Source: Halalkalicoccus subterraneus
GTDB lineage: Archaea > Halobacteriota > Halobacteria > Halobacteriales > Halalkalicoccaceae
Assembly: GCF_003697815.1 (NCBI RefSeq)
Contig: NZ_RDQG01000085.1
Location: forward strand, 1 to 64,000
DNA: 64,000 nt
Direction of reading: 5' to 3'
Shown piece after piece: positions 61,334 through 64,000 of the stretch. Positions within the stretch are counted from its first letter, which is position 1, and each line of letters begins with the position of its first letter. The notes under the pieces are model-generated. The model was not told where the DNA came from and did not search any database. It saw only the letters and a list, made by a program, of their open reading frames with translations. The position numbers were made by a program, and so were the translations under genes.

Positions 61334-63685
61334 ATGATAGACGATTCGAACGCGACGAGACAGCCAAGTGGAGGCGGCCAGCGACGAGAGCTGACCGCCC
61401 GTCTCGCTGTTCCCGAGATGGACTGCCCATCCTGCGCACAGAAAGTCGATAAAAGCCTCCAGCGCGTCGATGGTATCGTCGATACTACGCTCCAGCCGAC
61501 CACCGGCACAGCCACCGTCACATATGACCCTGATCGTACAAGCGAAAAGGACGTAGTCGAGGCAATCGAGGCTGCTGGCTACGAGGTCGTCGGAGGGACG
61601 AATTCTAATTCCGAGACGGACGAGACGAACGACGGCGTCGATATTGCCCCACCGTCGGAGGTTTGGACGAGTCCACGAGCGAAAAAGACGTGGCTTGGCG
61701 CGGTGTTCGTCACCCTTGGCCTTATCTTCGAGTTTCTCCTTCCGGGCCAGAATATCGCCGTGGCGAGCATCCTTGAGTACCCGCTCCACAGTGCGGACGT
61801 GCTGTTTCTGAGCGCGGTCGCCATCAGCGACCTTCCTGTTATCCGTAGCGGTTACTACTCGGCGAAGACCCGGAGTCTCGATATCGACCTGCTGATGGGG
61901 ACGGCGATCATCGCCGCGACTGGCATCGGCTACTTCGTTGAGGCTGCCACACTGGCCGTCCTGTTTAGCATCGCTGAGCTACTTGAAGACTACGCGATGG
62001 ATCGGGCGCGTGACTCCCTGCGTGAACTGATGGAACTGTCGCCCGACGAAGCGACCGTCCAGCGGGACGGTGAGGAGGTAACTGTCCCTACCGAGGACGT
62101 AGCTGTTGGCGAGATCGTAATCGTCCGACCTGGTGATAAGATCCCGCTCGACGGCACGGTCGTTGAGGGTGAGAGTGCAGTCGATGAGTCACCAATCACC
62201 GGCGAGAGTGTTCCTGTCGACAAAATCACCGGCGATGAGGTATATGCCGGCGCGATCAACGAGGAGGGCTATCTTGAGGCGGAGGTCACGTCGACAGCGG
62301 GCGATTCCACCCTCTCGCGCATTATCGAGATGGTGCAGGGCGCGCAGGCAAAGAAGACCGAAACCGAGCAGTTCGTTGATCGCTTTTCGGGCTACTATAC
62401 GCCCGTCGTTGTCGCACTGGCGATCCTGACTGCCGCCATCCCACCGCTGGTCATCGCTGACCCCATCTCAGTGGATGTAGCGGGCTACGGGCTCAGCTTC
62501 GCTGGTGACTGGCAGACGTGGTTCATCCGCGGACTCACCCTGCTGGTAATCGCCTGCCCGTGCGCGTTCGTCATCTCGACACCGGTTTCGGTCGTCTCGG
62601 GCATCACGAGCGCCGCGAAGAACGCTGTTCTTGTCAAGGGTGGCAACTATCTCGAGGCGATGGGCGAAGTCGATGTCGTCGCAATGGATAAGACGGGAAC
62701 GCTCACGAAGGGCGAACTCGCGGTCACGGATGTCGTTCCAATTGGCGACACGGACGAAGCGACGCTACTGGGCTACGCTGCCGGTCTAGAACGACGTAGC
62801 GAGCATCCAATCGCCAAGGCAATTCTCGACCGTGCTGGCAAGGCGGGTGTGGATGACCTGCCCAGCCTGACCGGTTTCGAGAGCCTAACGGGGAGAGGCA
62901 TCCGTGGAGAGATCGACGGCAAGACATACTACGCGGGTAAGCCTGCATTGTTCGACGAGCTGGGATTCAACCTTTCACGAACCCGTGAGACCGACGGCGG
63001 CGTTCCGACCGCGGCCACAATCGAGACTGACGACGAAGAGACGGTTACCGGGGATACCCTCGCCACGCTGGAGCAAGAAGGCAAGACGGTCGTCCTCGTG
63101 GGTACCGAGTTGGAGCTGTTGGGTGCTATCGCTATTGCGGACGAGGTGCGTCCTGCGTCGAAGCGGGCAGTTGCACGTCTGCAGGAGTTGGGTGTCGAAC
63201 GCGTCGTAATGCTAACCGGTGACAACGAAGGAACGGCACGAGCAATCGCCGAGCAGGTCGGTGTCGACGAGTACCGTGCTGAACTGCTGCCGGATGAGAA
63301 GGTCGCTGCCATCGAAGAACTACAGTCCGAATACGGCGAGGTGGCAATGGTCGGAGATGGCATCAACGACGCGCCGGCGTTGGCAACTGCCGAGATCGGT
63401 ATCGCGATGGGTGCGGCGGGTACCGACACCGCATTGGAGACTGCTGACATCGCGTTGATGGGCGACGATGTTGGGAAGCTTCCGTACCTGTATGAACTAT
63501 CTCATACGGCAAACGGTGTCATCCGGCAGAATATCTGGGCGAGTCTCGGCGTGAAGTTCCTTCTTGCGTTAGGTGTCCCGCTGGGATTAGTAAGTGTCGC
63601 GCTCGCCGTTGTGGTAGGTGATATGGGAATGAGTTTTGGGGTGACGGGCAACGCAATGCGGCTCTCTCGAATCACGCCTGAGTAA
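61334..63685 (+). CDS. Zinc/cadmium/lead-type P1B ATPase (ZntA-like)
   Basis: A 783-residue P-type ATPase. One HMA domain MDCPSCAQKVDKSL is at residues about 33-45; the CPC motif ACPCAFVISTPV follows in the sixth membrane helix, DKTGTLTKG lies about residue 453, and GDGINDAP follows. The last membrane helix contains DMGMSFGVTGNAMRLSR; the Asp there is the ZntA-group metal ligand, so divalent Zn, Cd or Pb is the likely cargo rather than Cu. The frameshifted HTH_10 regulator precedes it by 66 bases. Its stop lies only about nine bases before the right copy of the direct repeat. Confidence 0.9.
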   Translation: MIDDSNATRQPSGGGQRRELTARLAVPEMDCPSCAQKVDKSLQRVDGIVDTTLQPTTGTATVTYDPDRTSEKDVVEAIEAAGYEVVGGTNSNSETDETNDGVDIAPPSEVWTSPRAKKTWLGAVFVTLGLIFEFLLPGQNIAVASILEYPLHSADVLFLSAVAISDLPVIRSGYYSAKTRSLDIDLLMGTAIIAATGIGYFVEAATLAVLFSIAELLEDYAMDRARDSLRELMELSPDEATVQRDGEEVTVPTEDVAVGEIVIVRPGDKIPLDGTVVEGESAVDESPITGESVPVDKITGDEVYAGAINEEGYLEAEVTSTAGDSTLSRIIEMVQGAQAKKTETEQFVDRFSGYYTPVVVALAILTAAIPPLVIADPISVDVAGYGLSFAGDWQTWFIRGLTLLVIACPCAFVISTPVSVVSGITSAAKNAVLVKGGNYLEAMGEVDVVAMDKTGTLTKGELAVTDVVPIGDTDEATLLGYAAGLERRSEHPIAKAILDRAGKAGVDDLPSLTGFESLTGRGIRGEIDGKTYYAGKPALFDELGFNLSRTRETDGGVPTAATIETDDEETVTGDTLATLEQEGKTVVLVGTELELLGAIAIADEVRPASKRAVARLQELGVERVVMLTGDNEGTARAIAEQVGVDEYRAELLPDEKVAAIEELQSEYGEVAMVGDGINDAPALATAEIGIAMGAAGTDTALETADIALMGDDVGKLPYLYELSHTANGVIRQNIWASLGVKFLLALGVPLGLVSVALAVVVGDMGMSFGVTGNAMRLSRITPE

Positions 63686-63689
63686 TTGG

Positions 63690-63883
63690 TAGGAACGAAG
63701 CCGCACACGCAGACTGTGGCCCGCGTCATGGACTTCCTCGCAAAGATGGGAAAAGACGACGTTGAGCAGACGAAACGGCGCGGGAAGAAATTCGTTGTTA
63801 TCAATGAGGAGGCGGCTGACCGATCTCACGATCGTTGTAATAGGGATCTTGAGCAAGTCCCCACAGAGAGCGTAATGTCCTAA
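63690..63883 (+). pseudogene. Truncated copy of the coiled-coil accessory gene
   Basis: The last 65 codons of the gene at 29385-30083 are repeated: TKPHTQTVARVMDFLAKMGKDDV, NEEAADRSHDRC and TESVMS with the same stop. The 5' part is absent; the match begins at about 63694 directly after the ATPase stop. The fragment is open but has no start of its own beyond an ATG in the middle. Confidence 0.75.
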
Positions 63884-64000
63884 CAAAATGATGACACTAA
63901 CGAGCAGAGTTCGAACCAACCACCCCACGCACGCCTCCGCTCCTAGTCACAACTCCGAACAGCCTTCCCTTGGTATAGTAGTAGTGGAGGGTGTAGAAAC
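63690..64000 (+). repeat. Direct repeat, right copy (partner at 29889-30205)
   Basis: Continues past the truncated gene into the shared 3' flank (CTCCTAGTCACAACTCCGAACA and TAGTAGTAGTGGAGGG), running to the window edge. By analogy with the left copy, the palindrome should follow just outside the window. Confidence 0.75.

Overview
The window is a haloarchaeal chromosome or megaplasmid segment, most like the Natrinema/Haloterrigena group. The evidence is acidic proteins, GC-rich codons, leaderless genes with TATA boxes about 25-28 bases upstream, HTH_10 and phage-type winged-helix regulators, IS4/ISH8-type and TnpB insertion sequences, and a TATA-binding-protein (TBP) paralogue. The placement is by recognition only. 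I saw no tRNA, rRNA or CRISPR array.

Layout. 1-5.6 kb: a truncated flavin reductase, small conserved proteins (one duplicated Cys-rich family) and a copper P-type ATPase with a UreH/DsbD-like membrane partner. 5.8-27.7 kb: a defence island. It has an HhH protein, a FokI-like nuclease gene interrupted by an amber codon, a DUF4268 nuclease-like protein, a decayed insertion sequence, and a four-gene operon in class 1 DISARM order (SNF2-type helicase, adenine methylase, TBP-like protein, DUF1998 helicase with a C-terminal nuclease-like domain). A divergent four-gene operon of unrecognised genes follows; its first and last genes look like distant paralogues and its third encodes a membrane protein. 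27.8-30.2 kb: a winged-helix repressor with a repeated operator-like motif, two zinc-finger proteins and a coiled-coil protein.

30.7-63.7 kb: a metabolic region. It holds an SDR, a LuxC/LuxE-like pair with a sodium:solute symporter, an IclR regulator, a HAD hydrolase, a DJ-1 protein, a Mo/FeS/FAD hydroxylase (CoxSLM-like), an amidase, a 5-oxoprolinase set (pxpA, pxpB, pxpC) with biotin carboxylase and biotin carrier, an M29/NicX-like protein, a DUF3100 membrane pair, an SHMT-like enzyme, a polysaccharide-deacetylase-like hydrolase and an asparaginase. Together these suggest catabolism of cyclic amides or N-heterocycles; the substrate is not shown by the sequence. The region ends with a frameshifted HTH_10 regulator beside a Zn/Cd-type P-type ATPase. 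A direct repeat of about 310 bp (29.9 kb and 63.7 kb) brackets it.

The strongest candidate for something undescribed is the 10-27.7 kb block: a DISARM-like operon carrying its own TBP-like protein next to an uncharacterised paralogue-plus-membrane operon. A secondary interest is a family of short noncoding repeats: a TCACACC-NN-GGTGTGA palindrome and CCTTGTGCAAC inverted-repeat hairpins, scattered at 30.2, 40.3, 42.3, 46.5 and 53.6 kb.
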